The notes beneath the pieces are model-generated. The model ran no database searches. It worked only from the letters and a program-made list of their open reading frames with translations, and was not told the origin of the DNA. A stretch of 64,000 nucleotides of DNA from Lepraria neglecta (lineage: Eukaryota; Ascomycota; Lecanoromycetes; Lecanorales; Stereocaulaceae): NCBI GenBank assembly GCA_033220425.1, contig CM065646.1, positions 2,487,501-2,551,500 of the forward strand, in the 5' to 3' direction. Made by a program: the position numbers and the translations under genes. Shown here in pieces: positions 63,915 to 64,000 of the stretch. How positions within the stretch are numbered: position 1 is the stretch's first letter; each line of letters starts with the position of its first letter.

Positions 63915-64000
63915 GGGGCTTCGCGTAGGAGGCAGTTGTGCTGGAGCCCCAGTAAGCAGGCTTGCTTACAGGCGAAGACTCCAGCACGAGGTAAGGTCTG
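63915..64000 (-). promoter_or_regulatory. SRF1-like upstream region with nested hairpin
   Basis: Immediately upstream of the start codon lies a nested inverted repeat. The outer arms are GTGCTGGAG (63,938-63,946) and CTCCAGCAC (63,979-63,987). The inner arms are GTAAGCA (63,952-63,958) and TGCTTAC (63,963-63,969). If transcribed it could fold in the 5' leader. The rest of the promoter lies outside the window. Confidence 0.5.

Overview
The window looks like a filamentous ascomycete fungus (Pezizomycotina). The genes on the right have many 50-130 bp GT-AG introns and encode fungal versions of HOG1, AVL9, cullin-1 and SRF1. The left 51 kb shows strong repeat-induced point mutation (RIP): TA-rich sequence nearly empty of CA and TG dinucleotides but still holding CG. 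No genus can be named from what is visible.

Layout. About 1-51,360 is one block of nested, decayed transposons with no host gene that I can recognise. The oldest layer is a Ty3/Gypsy fossil (element 2) at 1-1221 and 27,576-30,565. It was split by a minus-strand Gypsy element (element 1, 1222-27,575). Element 1 in turn received a Helitron-like insert, GC-rich terminal-inverted-repeat (TIR) elements, and a 17.26 kb TIR element (10,170-27,430) in its right LTR. That large element carries traces of a Plavaka-type transposase and two related helicase-like regions. To the right, element 3 (30,566 to about 51,357) was itself split by element 4 (31,891-38,391, target duplication TAGCT), a GC-rich TIR element (39,275-40,063), element 5 (42,649-49,168, duplication TAAAG) and a solo LTR (50,072-50,502, duplication GAACT). 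A pogo/Fot1-like transposon fragment (about 51,640-52,215) closes the block.

From about 52,250 the composition becomes ordinary. HOG1 (stress MAP kinase, plus) is followed by AVL9 (secretory DENN-family protein, plus). A convergent cullin-1 gene (SCF ubiquitin ligase scaffold, minus) comes next. After a 1.6 kb gene-free stretch with two tRNA-like remnants come a small cupin protein (minus) and a four-span SRF1-like membrane protein (minus). I rebuilt the exon structures by hand from splice signals, reading frame and family resemblance. Frames close exactly for HOG1 (355 aa), AVL9 (630 aa), cullin-1 (767 aa) and SRF1-like (402 aa). HOG1 uses an 8-nt exon and cullin-1 a 17-nt exon. The genes act in separate housekeeping processes and do not form a pathway cluster.
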